A stretch of 64,000 nt of DNA, taken from Desulfonatronospira thiodismutans ASO3-1 (GTDB taxonomy: Bacteria > Desulfobacterota > Desulfovibrionia > Desulfovibrionales > Desulfonatronovibrionaceae). This document shows positions 53,089 through 62,009 of the stretch, one piece after another (within the stretch, counting starts at the first letter, position 1; each line of letters starts with the position of its first letter). The notes under the pieces are model-generated. The model saw only the letters and a list, made by a program, of their open reading frames with translations. It was not told the DNA's origin and searched no databases. Where the stretch lies: the NCBI RefSeq assembly GCF_000174435.1, contig NZ_ACJN02000002.1:715490-779489 (forward strand), given 5' to 3'. The position numbers were made by a program, and so were the translations under genes.

Positions 53089-54171
53089 TCAAGTTATTGA
53101 GTTGATTGTATAAATATCCTCTATATAGTCTAAAATTGGCCTTAGAACGCCCATTTCGATGCTCAAAAACCAGTTGTAAGCAAATATGCCCAGAGCCAAC
53201 AGATATTTTTTGCCTGATCATGTATGGCATATTACCCATAGATGCCATAAAAAGGAATTCTTGCTTAAATTCGCCAAGGACCGTAGCACATGGGTAAAAT
53301 GGTTGTTTGAAGCCAAAAAAAGGTATGGGCTACAGGTATTGAACTATACGGTTACCTCGAATCCCAGTTAAATGCGCTGCGCTGTCCTTCGGCCCCAGTA
53401 AAGCAAAAGAAAGCTTCACGGGGTAAAAATTTAACGGGACAGGTCATATTCACTTGCCGGTACACGGTCATGAAGACAAAGATGCTATACCCAGATCGCT
53501 ACAATTGATAGCTGGCAGGACAGGCCAGGAATACAATCAAAGGAAGAAGCGTAAGGGGGCTTTCTGGGAAGACAGGTATCACGCTACAGCAGTGGATGTT
53601 GATGAACACCTTGTTCGATGTCTGGTCTATATAGACTTGAATATGGTCAGGTCCAGAGTGGTTAAGCATCCCAATGAGTGGAGTCACGGGGGATACCCTG
53701 AAATAGTCGAGCCCCAGCAAAGATGCCGGTTTATCAACAGGGATCTCTTGCAAAAACTCCTGGATATCGATGATGGTTTATCAGGGATTTAGTCTGGATG
53801 GGTTCAGACAACATTGGATGAGAGAACTCCAAGGCAAGCCGACTGGACTGAAGGTGTTGCAGTAGGCTGTAAGGATTTTGTAGAAAAGATAAAGGAAATG
53901 CTTGGCGGAAGAGCTTGTGGCAGAAGAGTTCATGAAGTAAGCAAGACTGGGTCATATACTCTGAAAGAGCCTGTATTGGCTTATAATGATGTTTTTGATG
54001 GTAAAAAGGGGCTTCTAATCACGCGAACCACGCGAAGCGCGTGGCAGGACGCGTGACTGAAAACAGGCTAATTCGGGACATTCACCCGGTGAAATAACGC
54101 TTCGCGTTGAAGCATTGCTGGATTTCATTGGGTTTATCCTGATATTTAAGGATGATGGTTAGGTCCGACCC
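53076..54171 (+). mobile_element. RAYT element, copy 2
   Basis: The same GGGTCGGACCTAA and TTAGGTCCGACCC ends as copy 1, and near-identical in between; the shared block begins at 53065. Left flank is A5, right flank an IS630 transposase. It is about 90 bp longer because of a further palindromic insertion near 54018-54120 (CACGCG-rich). Confidence 0.8.
53186..54056 (+). pseudogene. REP-associated tyrosine transposase, copy 2, decayed
   Basis: The same split as copy 1: N-terminal part 53186-53364, 80-bp insertion 53365-53444, then HIH at 53445-53453. In addition the codon TAC of GIYSGW is TAG (near 53790) and the 3' end is disrupted by a GCG-rich palindrome after DGKKGLL. It is more degenerate than copy 1 and not functional. 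Confidence 0.82.
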
Positions 54172-54853
54172 CAAAGAAAGCAAAGGCTGGGTGATTCCTC
54201 CGGAGCAGAACGGCAACTTCGTGGCCCACATGGAACATGTATTGGATATCTATAAAAGATCTTTTGATCCCCTTTATCCAGTGGTGTGCATGGATGAATC
54301 CCCAAAGCAACTTATTTCAGAAAAAAGAACACCGATTAAAGCCTCGCCGGGAAAACCAGCAAGGCATGACTATGAATATAAGCGTTGCGGAGTCTGCAAT
54401 ATTTTTATTGCTTTTGAGCCCCTGGCTGGGAAACGCCTCGTAAAGATTACAGAAAGGAAAACCAAACAGGATTGGGCCTTCTTTTTAAAAGATATTGATG
54501 AGCAATACCAGGAAGCCAAGAAGATTACCCTGGTCATGGACAATTTAAATACTCATGGTCCAGGTTCTTTGTACGACACCTTTCCACCTGATCAGGCTAA
54601 ATCGTTATGGGACAGATTTGATTTTGTATACACCCCCAAGCATGGAAGCTGGTTGAACATTGCTGAGATTGAACTAAATGTACTTCATGGACAATGCCTT
54701 AATCGCCGCATAGACGATATAGAAATAGTAAGAAAGGAAGTCTCAGCCTGGCAAAACATGAGAAACAACAATACCGCTCAAGTTAACTGGCAATTTACCG
54801 CAGAAAATGCACGGGTGAAGCTTCATAGGCTTTATCCGACATTTGGTGATTGA
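54172..54853 (+). pseudogene. IS630-family transposase, 5'-truncated
   Basis: The frame starts inside the RAYT end; true IS630 sequence begins with KESKGWVIPP. The DDE_3 core is present: VVCMDESPKQLI carries the first aspartate, LVMDNLNTHG the second and AEIELNVL the glutamate. The N-terminal helix-turn-helix half is absent, removed at the junction with RAYT copy 2. The gene ends at 54853, immediately before the deoxyhypusine-synthase-like fragment, so this IS had inserted into that gene earlier. Confidence 0.8.
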
Positions 54854-54854
54854 C

Positions 54855-55391
54855 ATGACACTAGCTGAAAATGTCCAGGGGCCGGGAATACTCAAAAGCG
54901 CCTATGAAAACGGTGTTCCTGTTTACATTCAAGCCTTTACAGATTCTGAGCTGGCCCTGGATATTGCCACTCACATGATCAAGAAGAAGGGCCTGAAAGG
55001 AGCCACAAGCCAGGTCCTTGATTATTCATTCAATCCCTTCCTGGATTTGTTGAGCTATACCAACAAAATTATCGAGGCTAAGAAAATCGGCATCTTCACC
55101 ATAGGCGGCGGTGTCCCCAGGAACTGGGCGCAGCAGGTGGGGCCGTTTATGGAGATTGCAAGCCAGAGACTTGATCTGGATCTGCCTGAGCGTAGATTCC
55201 ATTACGGCATCAGGATATGCCCCGAGCCTGTTCATTGGGGTGGGCTTTCCGGCTGCACAAACCAGGAAGGGACTTCCTGGGGCAAGTTTGTACCGGAAAG
55301 CGAAGGTGGAAAATATGCTGAGATCTATTCGGATGCGACCATTGCCTGGCCTTTGCTGGTGATGGGTCTGGTAGATAGAATTGGTGGTTGA
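54855..55391 (+). pseudogene. Deoxyhypusine-synthase-like protein, C-terminal fragment
   Basis: The visible part (about 178 residues) contains GVPVYIQAFTDSELALDI, IGIFTIGGGVPRNWAQQV and CPEPVHWGGLSGCTNQEG, typical of the deoxyhypusine synthase family. In bacteria these proteins usually act on polyamines (homospermidine-type) and are about 310-350 residues. The N-terminal half, including part of the NAD site, is missing because IS630 lies directly upstream. The lysine expected for the imine intermediate is not evident after the GGL segment. Confidence 0.75.
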
Positions 55392-55439
55392 TTTTGAGTG
55401 ACTTATTGGGCATGGTAAATAAAATTTACTTATCATAGT

Positions 55440-55446
55440 GTTAGAC
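55440..55446 (+). other. Cassette junction core site (GTTAGAC)
   Basis: GTTAGAC matches the GTTRRRY core where integron cassettes join. It marks the left boundary of the first cassette. No attI context or integrase is seen upstream. Confidence 0.45.
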
Positions 55447-55465
55447 CTCGCCAGGAGAGTGCGTT

Positions 55466-55957
55466 GTGAAACTGAAACTGAATGGATGGCAGCGTCTCTG
55501 GGTTGTGGCGGCCGGTATCTATTTTATCGTTGTCTGCGTAGTTGGGGCAGCAATGTTTCCCGATGGTGCTCGCTTAGAAGCAGAGAGAGCGAAAGTTGCC
55601 ATTGACTTGGCGCTCCGAGCACAAGTAGATGCTGCTCGCACCCTCGGAAACGAACGGGCTGAGCTTGACGCGCTAAGTAATCTAAAGCGAGGTGCCGCGG
55701 AGATTCGAACCGAAGCATACGGCGACCTTTCGGACGCCGAGCTTATTCAACGTATTCGCACAACCTTCGGTGGGAAAGCCGATTTCTCTACTTTGGACGA
55801 AAGAATTAAACGTGATGCCGAGCACCTTCGTGATGACCGGACAACTTTCATATTTCAAGCTGCGGCTTGGTGGACCATCCCTGTATTGGCTCTCTACATA
55901 CTCGGTTCCGCTATTGGGTGGGTCATTCGTGGCTTCCGGAATAAAGGCGAGGTCTAA
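55466..55957 (+). CDS. Integron cassette protein 1, two membrane helices (163 aa)
   Basis: Residues about 10-30 (LWVVAAGIYFIVVCVVGAAMF) and 131-155 (AAAWWTIPVLALYILGSAIGW) are transmembrane helices that enclose a long charged cytoplasmic or periplasmic helical domain. The start has CAGGAG a short distance upstream. The gene's stop TAA lies inside attC1, the usual cassette layout. No family function recognised. Confidence 0.65.
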   Translation: MKLKLNGWQRLWVVAAGIYFIVVCVVGAAMFPDGARLEAERAKVAIDLALRAQVDAARTLGNERAELDALSNLKRGAAEIRTEAYGDLSDAELIQRIRTTFGGKADFSTLDERIKRDAEHLRDDRTTFIFQAAAWWTIPVLALYILGSAIGWVIRGFRNKGEV

Positions 55958-56020
55958 CCTTTCGTTGCAGGGGATCTTGCGCATAAAGCTGCGCAAGGCC
56001 CCTGAACTCAAACGTTAGCA
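55952..56020 (+). other. attC site 1
   Basis: GTCTAAC at 55952-55958 and GTTAGCA at 56014-56020 are the outer R'' and R' cores; between them TCTTGCGCA and TGCGCAAGG make the internal palindrome. About 69 bp. Confidence 0.8.
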
Positions 56021-56031
56021 CTTGAAGGCAA

Positions 56032-56385
56032 ATGCAACCTACTGAGTCGTGGATCAAAGACTGGAGTTACGGGCTTTCCCCGGCGGAAGAGCGTGAGATT
56101 TCCGGCGAACTGGTGAGAATTTTTCAAAAATTCTGGTGCTGGGCCGAACTTGATCAGAAGTCGAAGTCCACGCAGCAGAGATATAGCGCTTCACTCCACG
56201 CCATGGGTGGCTGGGCTGTCCAAGAGGTCGCAGAAAAGAAGGCCAGGATGGACGCTCATCGCCTACTTGTCGAAGCTACGTCCGGAGGAGGTGGGCCATT
56301 GATTTACTTGGATAGAGAAGAATGGCAAAAAGAACTGGACACAGTATGTCGGAAGCTCAGCAAGTTTCTCTGCTCGCAGTGCTAA
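56032..56385 (+). CDS. Integron cassette protein 2 (117 aa)
   Basis: Starts 12 bases after attC1 and ends in attC2. Soluble, helical, with Trp-rich N-terminus (SWIKDWSYGLSPAEEREISG) and a central segment (RYSASLHAMGGWAVQEVAEKK) that resembles a short helical-bundle protein found in many cassettes. No catalytic motif seen; the last residues are CSQC. Function unknown. Confidence 0.65.
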   Translation: MQPTESWIKDWSYGLSPAEEREISGELVRIFQKFWCWAELDQKSKSTQQRYSASLHAMGGWAVQEVAEKKARMDAHRLLVEATSGGGGPLIYLDREEWQKELDTVCRKLSKFLCSQC

Positions 56386-56473
56386 CAAAGGGTTCAACCG
56401 GACGCCGGGTAAACTCCGGGCCGGCAAAGCCGGGCGAGTTCAGTGGCGGCGCCGGTTAACCCAAACGTTAGGG
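56381..56473 (+). other. attC site 2
   Basis: GCTAAC at 56381-56386 with GGGTTCAACCGG, and CCGGTTAACCC with GTTAGGG (56467-56473), form long complementary arms around a GC-rich centre. About 93 bp; the clearest attC of the series. Confidence 0.88.
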
Positions 56474-56522
56474 GCGGCATTGGCCAGATGTCGTGGCAAA
56501 GTGATGAGCAGGAGAAGAACGG

Positions 56523-57206
56523 ATGAGCCTTTTCGGGAAAATATTTAAGCGCACACCGGAATCGCTACAGCTTTCTGATTGGCTGGCGAACATGACTGAG
56601 GCGTTTCTCAGAATGGGTGACGATACTCTTGGTCGAGACAAGGCATCACCAGACATGCTCGTATGCTTTACGTTGATCAATGCTACGCATACAGCACATA
56701 ACCTATTGCATACTGATCCGCGAATCGCGTCTAATATTGGCCCTATATATGCCGAGTTACGCGCCTATTACGAATGCCTCTGGCAATTGATTTTATTGCA
56801 CCAGTACAGCACACCTGACGAACACGATAAAATATCGCGATTATGTGGCGACGTTGCACTTCGGTTGGAACGGACTATGGAATCGCTATTCAAATCAAAC
56901 CCGAACGTCAAACGAGCGCTTTCGGAAGCAACTGGGGCTGCGTATGAAAGAGTCATGGTTAATGCAGTAAATGAGTACATTCACGGCGAGCGCGCCCACG
57001 CGTTTCCCGAATCGGGCGATCATATCTCAGATAACATACGAGCGTTGTCAGGAAGGATTCAGCGACTTGGCGGTCTCGATTCATCACAGAGTGGCGCGGT
57101 ATATGAAGTCTTGAGCCAGGCGACCTCTAAAGCACCTTCCATGACTTTTCTTACTCAGTTCAATTTTTCGGCGTGCAAGGTGCTGCCAGATGCATTTTTC
57201 AGGTAA
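56523..57206 (+). CDS. Integron cassette protein 3 (227 aa)
   Basis: ATG 56523 behind AGGAGAAGAACGG, product 227 residues, soluble, mostly helical (LINATHTAHNLLHTD, VMVNAVNEYIHGERAHAFPE). No recognised family. It lies wholly between attC2 and attC3, as expected of a single-gene cassette. Confidence 0.7.
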   Translation: MSLFGKIFKRTPESLQLSDWLANMTEAFLRMGDDTLGRDKASPDMLVCFTLINATHTAHNLLHTDPRIASNIGPIYAELRAYYECLWQLILLHQYSTPDEHDKISRLCGDVALRLERTMESLFKSNPNVKRALSEATGAAYERVMVNAVNEYIHGERAHAFPESGDHISDNIRALSGRIQRLGGLDSSQSGAVYEVLSQATSKAPSMTFLTQFNFSACKVLPDAFFR

Positions 57207-57212
57207 GCTTGC

Positions 57213-57287
57213 CCCTAACAACCGCATTAACCCGGACTGGCAATTCCGCTGCGCTCCATTGCCAGCCGGTTATGCGGAGCGTTAAGT
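57213..57287 (+). other. attC site 3
   Basis: CCCTAAC (57213-57219) and GTTAAGT (57281-57287) with arms AACCGCATTAACCCGG and CCGGTTATGCGG; inner CAATTCCGC loop. About 75 bp. Confidence 0.85.
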
Positions 57288-57303
57288 TTCAGGAATAATA
57301 CTC

Positions 57304-58138
57304 ATGCCTGAACATAAATTTTATTCAATTAGAACAGGAAAAAACAAAAACACAGAAGGTTTTTCGTTGATAGAACTCAGTGAGCTGTTTTTGAGGGTTT
57401 TTTACCAGTTCAAAAGGGATGGGTTCTTTGATGAAAGCTTTGGCTTTTATTGTTGTTGATCAAGATTATATTCCAGGCAAAATAGTAGATATTGACTTAG
57501 AAATATTATTAAAAATTAGAAAGAAAAACTTGTGGCCAATTGATGAACATATTAAGCAATACTCTGAGGATGATCTGTTTGACATTATTGAATTTTTGCA
57601 TATTCATGTCTCTAAACCTGTAGATGGTACATATCACAATTGGAATAACTGTGGTATGCATTGGGAAACATTCAATAAAATTGAAGGCCAATCTGAATTT
57701 CGACAAAAAATCAATGAACTCCTAAATATGTATTCTAAAACTTTTGAACTATCTGAGAAAGGTGAGATCCTTCACAAGCCTGAAGTAGGATTTGAAAAAA
57801 TATTTGAAGCAGATATTCCTTCTCAGGATCAGAATGTAACGGACAGAATAAGCTCGGCCATTCTGAGATATAGGCGGCATGGGTCTACAATGGATGATAG
57901 GAGACAGGCTGTTCGTGATTTAGCTGATGTCCTTGAATATTTGAGGCCAAAAGTAAAAAGCATCCTTACCAAAGAGGATGAAAAGGATTTATTCAATTTG
58001 GCTAATAACTTTGGCATCCGCCACCATAATGAAAAACAAAAGACGGATTATGATACTTCCCTATGGTTGAGTTGGATGTTTTATTATTATCTTGCGACAA
58101 TCCATGTGCTTTTAAGAAAAATCAATATGGACAATTAA
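57304..58138 (+). pseudogene. Integron cassette protein 4, frameshifted (AbiJ-N-like)
   Basis: The N-terminus is in one frame from ATG 57304 (KFYSIRTGKNKNTEGFSLIE ... FKRDGFFDESFGF), then shifts near 57420-57460 into a second frame that gives VDQDYIPGKIVDIDLEILLK and continues to 58138. The first part and VDQDYIPG with LRKKNLWP-like wording match proteins of the AbiJ N-terminal type linked to abortive infection. The 239-residue second part has helices and a DTSLWLSWMFYYYLAT end. A single-base indel disrupts it; a sequencing error or recoding cannot be excluded. Confidence 0.55.
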
Positions 58139-58171
58139 CAATTCGTCCACCACGGTAAGAACTTCAGGCCC

Positions 58172-58408
58172 CTAGAGATCGAGCTTGACCGCGCTCCAGG
58201 AATGCGTGTCCAGGAGTTTCGTGAAATAATCAAGCAACTGCTCGGATGAGAGGTCGTCAACTTTGCCATCGAAATAGTTGCCGATACGCCGGATCGCCCT
58301 GGCGTAGGCGTCGATGGTCTTGGGCTGTAGCCCGCCCAGCTTGAGGCATTTTAGGTGTTGTTGATACTTCTTGTTGAAATGGGGATCTTGCGGCATGGCG
58401 GTGTTCAT
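58172..58408 (-). pseudogene. Tyrosine recombinase, N-terminal fragment
   Basis: 78 residues with the SAM-like core-binding start KKYQQHLKCLKLGGLQPKTI, then DAYARAIRRIGNYFDGKVDD and LSSEQLLDYFTKLLDTHSWS. This is the N-terminal domain of phage-type integrases that accompany IS91-like elements. The catalytic domain with R..HxxR..Y is absent. It reads on the - strand against the cassette genes. Confidence 0.7.
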
Positions 58409-58549
58409 TGTAACCTCCTTGGTAATGGTTGATGCGGCGGCTCCCTTTGCTCCGCCACTTCTTACCCATTACCGAATGCCGTGAGATTACAACATGTTCA
58501 TTATGGCCAAAGAAGGTCACCTTGGCCTTGTCTGCCGCGTAGCGGCTTC

Positions 58550-58611
58550 GTCCAACAAAACCATTCAGCGGACGCGCCAAAGGCGCGCGCCGCTGATGGT
58601 TGGCGTTAGCA
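58550..58611 (+). other. attC site 4
   Basis: GTCCAAC (58550-58556) and GTTAGCA (58605-58611) with arms AACCATTCAGCGG and CCGCTGATGGTT and inner GCGCC/GGCGC. About 62 bp. It closes the fourth cassette or a nearby lost one. Confidence 0.85.
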
Positions 58612-58815
58612 TTTCACCTGAATCCGTGACGTTATATACATAGACCCCTGCGCAGCCCTCCGAGAGGGCGTTTACGGTCCATCCGAGCCTTCCGGAATGG
58701 GCAAAAACAGGGCACTTAGCGATAAATAAGCATGATAAGCCTCAAATATTCATATTTTTCCAGATTTTGGACCCACTACTCCCTGGGTGTTTTATCCATG
58801 CGCCTCCTCCTGGCC

Positions 58816-60168
58816 TTACGCCTGCTTGAGACGTGTGAACAGCGAGGCGAACCAGTCAAACCACGGCCTGGAACATCCCAGCTGCAGGATCAGCTGCCGG
58901 GCATGCTTCACCAGACGGCAGGAGAGGAAGACCACACTGGTCATCACGGTCTTGATTCTGCGCCTGGTGGCTTTCTTAAGTCCCAGGGCCTTTTGGACTA
59001 CCATGTCCTCTGCAACAACCTTGAGCATATTATAGGTCAGCATGCCCATAAGCAAAAAGGCACTGTTCACCTGGAACTTTCCCGAGGGCAAGCGCTCCAT
59101 GTCCATCTCGGACTTGAACTCGGAGTGAAACTGCTCACTGGTTCCCCGCATCCGGTAGAGCTTGAGCACTTCCTTGTCAGAAAAGGCCTGGTCAAGAGAG
59201 GTCCAGACACTGAACACCTTGGCCTGGGGCATGAGCAAAAGCTGCCCTTTCTTCTTGAAGATTTCCCGGACTTCGAAAACAAGGCGCACAGGCTCATCGC
59301 AGCCGTCAATGTGGCGATAAGTGCTGCCTCGATACAGGTCATATCCTTTCTTCTCATCCGAAAATACCAGCTCTCCCTTCTCCTTGGCTACTTCAAGCCA
59401 GTTTTCAAGGCTCTCACGTCTTATATTGTGCTTGATCAGAAAGTCGGTATTCGGGCGATTCCAAAGGTTTTGAAGCATCTGCTGATTGTCAAAGCCACAA
59501 TCCATCACCAGGAGCTTGGTCTCCTCGACCATCCTGTCTGCAAAACCAAGGCTCTGCAGGACAAAGTCTATGGCTTCCCGGCTATGAGTAGAAAAATTGC
59601 CGGGATAGAGCTTGGCATTGATCATCCAGCCCCCGGCAAAATGAGCAAAAACAGGAGAAAACCCGAACTGGTTGTTGTAGGTATAGGCAGCACCTTCTTT
59701 CTTGGTGTCGGCATTGTCGTAGATGACCGGGTCAATGTCCACACGCACCCACTTCTTTTGGTCCTTCTTGATGTATTCATTTTCTACCCCGGACTTTTTC
59801 CAGAGTTTGATGGAAAGCTCGGGCAGAATAGTCTCCAGATCCTTATTCAAAGCCAGCTCCTAAAACTTCTGCCTGTAGGTTTCAGCAGAAGGTACACGAT
59901 CAATGCTCATGGAGTTCATAAAGAACTCGTCACCGATAACAGCTTTGGCGTGGTCAAAGTCGGACTTGCCCTGGCTCAAAAGGCCGATCATAGTTCTCAG
60001 GATATCTGCCGCGGTTATCTGGGGATTACCGGAAGTAATGGCTTTAGCTATTTTGTCCAGTTCTATCGCCCTGACCATTTCGCCCAGCAAAATCAGGCCG
60101 GCCGGGCCTGTCTGCAGGTCATCCTTATTAACCACTTTAGATATCTTCATTATTGTAGCCTCCATCAC
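58816..60168 (-). pseudogene. IS1380-family transposase with in-frame stop
   Basis: The frame runs from ATG 60168 to 58816 with one internal TAG at about 59860 (RQKF-stop-ELALNKD); both halves are in the same frame. The C-terminal part has the DDE core: VDIDPVIYDN with the first aspartate, VMDCGFDNQQML with the second, and the MRGTSEQFHSEFKSEMDME stretch with the glutamate. The total would be 450 residues, the family length. Terminal repeats were not located. A suppressed or read-through amber codon is possible, but decay is more likely. Confidence 0.85.
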
Positions 60169-60291
60169 CTGTTGGGTGCAGTTTCAAAAAAGTTGCATTA
60201 GTGATGGAACCTACTGAAATTTATGGATAAAGTCAACAAAAAACTGCATTGTTACTGCAATGTTTATGCAACAAGTTCACGGAATCAGGGT

Positions 60292-60358
60292 AAGCATTCA
60301 GGGGGTAATAAGCTATGCAATGCACTGCTGAGCTGCTAAATTTTACCCCTGAATGCTT
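60292..60358. repeat. Palindromic element with CATTCAGGGG arms, second copy
   Basis: AAGCATTCAGGGG (60292-60304) and CCCCTGAATGCTT (60346-60358) are perfect arms around a 41-base spacer. It lies just after the stop of the - strand cyclase gene and could act as its terminator. The related palindrome at 19614-19670 shares CATTCAGGGG. Confidence 0.75.
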
Positions 60359-60360
60359 CC

Positions 60361-61137
60361 CTATGATGGACCGGATCTTTCGAGTAGGTATCCGTTTACT
60401 CCGTTTTTGATCGTCCGTTTGAAATTAAGCATGCCTTTTTTCCCTATTGGCCAGGATTGATATAAAAATTCATCAACATGAATCTCATCGTTGCCATTTG
60501 AAAGCTTAGAGGCTCTGAAAACACACTCACCGAATACCTTAGGCTGGACATACTCTTTAAGACCGACAAGTGTCACTACCGCTTGACTCATGGCCATCCC
60601 AATACCAATCTGCAAAGGTGGGAGGCTATATCTTTTTTCAAGAGCATTGTTGACCACTTCATGGGTTACGGACAGGCATTGTGATGCGGCTCTGTAGGAC
60701 TGTCTTATCGATGTTTCTCTGTCCTCTCCATAGGCTCTAAAAAGGGCCAGAACTCCATCCCCGAGATATTCTGTTACCTTGCCATCATGGTCAGAAACCG
60801 TTTTAGCCAGGGCAGGGAGCAAAGCAGAGGTTTCATAAAAAACGCGCTGTAACTGGCTGACTTTGGCCTTTTTTGCACTGATTGCTTCAAGCAGATGCTT
60901 GCTTGAATCACGCATATCCGCAACTAGGGCAATAAAGTAATCCACCTTTGGCTTCATGTCCTCAAGGTATGGATAACCAGGTATTTGAGTCGGAATTGAA
61001 TCTTCAAGCAAAGCCTTAAGTGAGGCTCGTTTACTGAAATCAAGGTGTCGGGAAACTTGCTCCCAAATTAGTTCAGCCTTATCAAGCTCACTTTCGACAA
61101 GTTTGTGTATATCTGCATGGTTATCAGGTGTAGACAT
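60361..61137 (-). CDS. Class III nucleotidyl cyclase, Pycsar-type (second cyclase)
   Basis: 258 residues from ATG 61137; the gap to the first cyclase is 2 bases. The cyclase catalytic domain contains the two metal-binding aspartates in VADMRDSSK and in EYLGDGVLAL. The PKVFGECVFRASKLSNGNDE stretch is the usual later core. In Pycsar defence, PycC homologues make cyclic CMP or cyclic UMP upon phage infection. This copy keeps both aspartates, so it should be active or form a heterodimer with the other. Nucleotide choice cannot be judged by eye. Confidence 0.78.
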   Translation of the reverse strand: MSTPDNHADIHKLVESELDKAELIWEQVSRHLDFSKRASLKALLEDSIPTQIPGYPYLEDMKPKVDYFIALVADMRDSSKHLLEAISAKKAKVSQLQRVFYETSALLPALAKTVSDHDGKVTEYLGDGVLALFRAYGEDRETSIRQSYRAASQCLSVTHEVVNNALEKRYSLPPLQIGIGMAMSQAVVTLVGLKEYVQPKVFGECVFRASKLSNGNDEIHVDEFLYQSWPIGKKGMLNFKRTIKNGVNGYLLERSGPS

Positions 61138-61139
61138 TG

Positions 61140-62009
61140 CTAACCTAATCCTAGGCCGAAGCCCTTTTTTTTGTAATAGTTGTGATCTGCATAAAATCTT
61201 AATCCAAGAGACTGCCCCAATGTTCTTGCTCTGAACGATCCACAATGCTCTTTGGAACGCGGATCAGGCAGCAAAAAATGATGTTTTAATTTATCAAGAT
61301 GATAGTAACATCCTATATCTGTTAGCAATGTATAGAAATTGCTGAAATAAGGGTTTAAATATTCGGACAGGCCACTTCTGGGTATCGAGCTTTCCAAAAC
61401 ACTTTTTCCGATAAGCACATCATCGCCGGAATTAAACATGCTGCTTGATAGTTTTGCTGCTTGATTTATAGAGGGGCCGAAGGCCTTTGATGAGATAAAA
61501 TCAGGGTTGCCGACTTTTGTGATGATTATGTTGCCTGCATCCACACCAATACCACAAAGTAAAGGTTCTATCCCATAATCTGCCAGTATGGGATTAACTA
61601 TTCTCCCCACACAGTCATCCATCCAGCCAGCTGCTTTTATAGACAATTTCAAAGCTTCAACATTGCCAAGTTTCGCTCCGTCCCAGTGGGCCATAATCCC
61701 ATCACCAGGATATTCAACTACAAAACCATCCAATTCAGATACAATCCGTGCCAGGGAGGGCAACAGAGCCTGCATGGACAATAATGTTTTTTCCGGTCCT
61801 AAATCAATAGTTCTTTTAGTTGATTCCCTGATATCCAGGAATAATGTTGAAAAAAAACCTTCTTTGTATTCACCTGGAACCATTCTGGAATAACCAGGAT
61901 AAGCAGTCTTGGAATATTTGGATTGAATCTTTTGAGCTTGGTCAAGGCATCTGCTGATATTTCGATTTGTGTAATTGTACAGCAAATCAAAACTAAAATT
62001 ATCACTCAT
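61140..62009 (-). CDS. Class III nucleotidyl cyclase, Pycsar-type (first cyclase)
   Basis: 289 residues; its ATG overlaps the stop of the membrane effector (ATGA at 62006-62009). Motifs: TLFLDIRESTKRT (first Asp) and VEYPGDGIMAHWDG (second Asp), followed by CGIGVDAGNIIITKVGNP and SSKAFGPSINQAAKLSS, the second half of the cyclase fold. It carries an N-terminal helical segment and a C-terminal tail rich in Tyr, Lys and Gly. It is only distantly similar to the neighbouring cyclase. Expected to make the cyclic pyrimidine signal for the membrane effector; inferred from family and context. Confidence 0.8.
   Translation of the reverse strand: MSDNFSFDLLYNYTNRNISRCLDQAQKIQSKYSKTAYPGYSRMVPGEYKEGFFSTLFLDIRESTKRTIDLGPEKTLLSMQALLPSLARIVSELDGFVVEYPGDGIMAHWDGAKLGNVEALKLSIKAAGWMDDCVGRIVNPILADYGIEPLLCGIGVDAGNIIITKVGNPDFISSKAFGPSINQAAKLSSSMFNSGDDVLIGKSVLESSIPRSGLSEYLNPYFSNFYTLLTDIGCYYHLDKLKHHFLLPDPRSKEHCGSFRARTLGQSLGLRFYADHNYYKKKGFGLGLG

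Noticed and set aside
58732..60201. Long open frame (489 codons) on + opposite the IS1380 transposase
   Set aside because: It is the antisense of a clearly recognisable transposase; its translation has no domain and it lacks a ribosome binding site.
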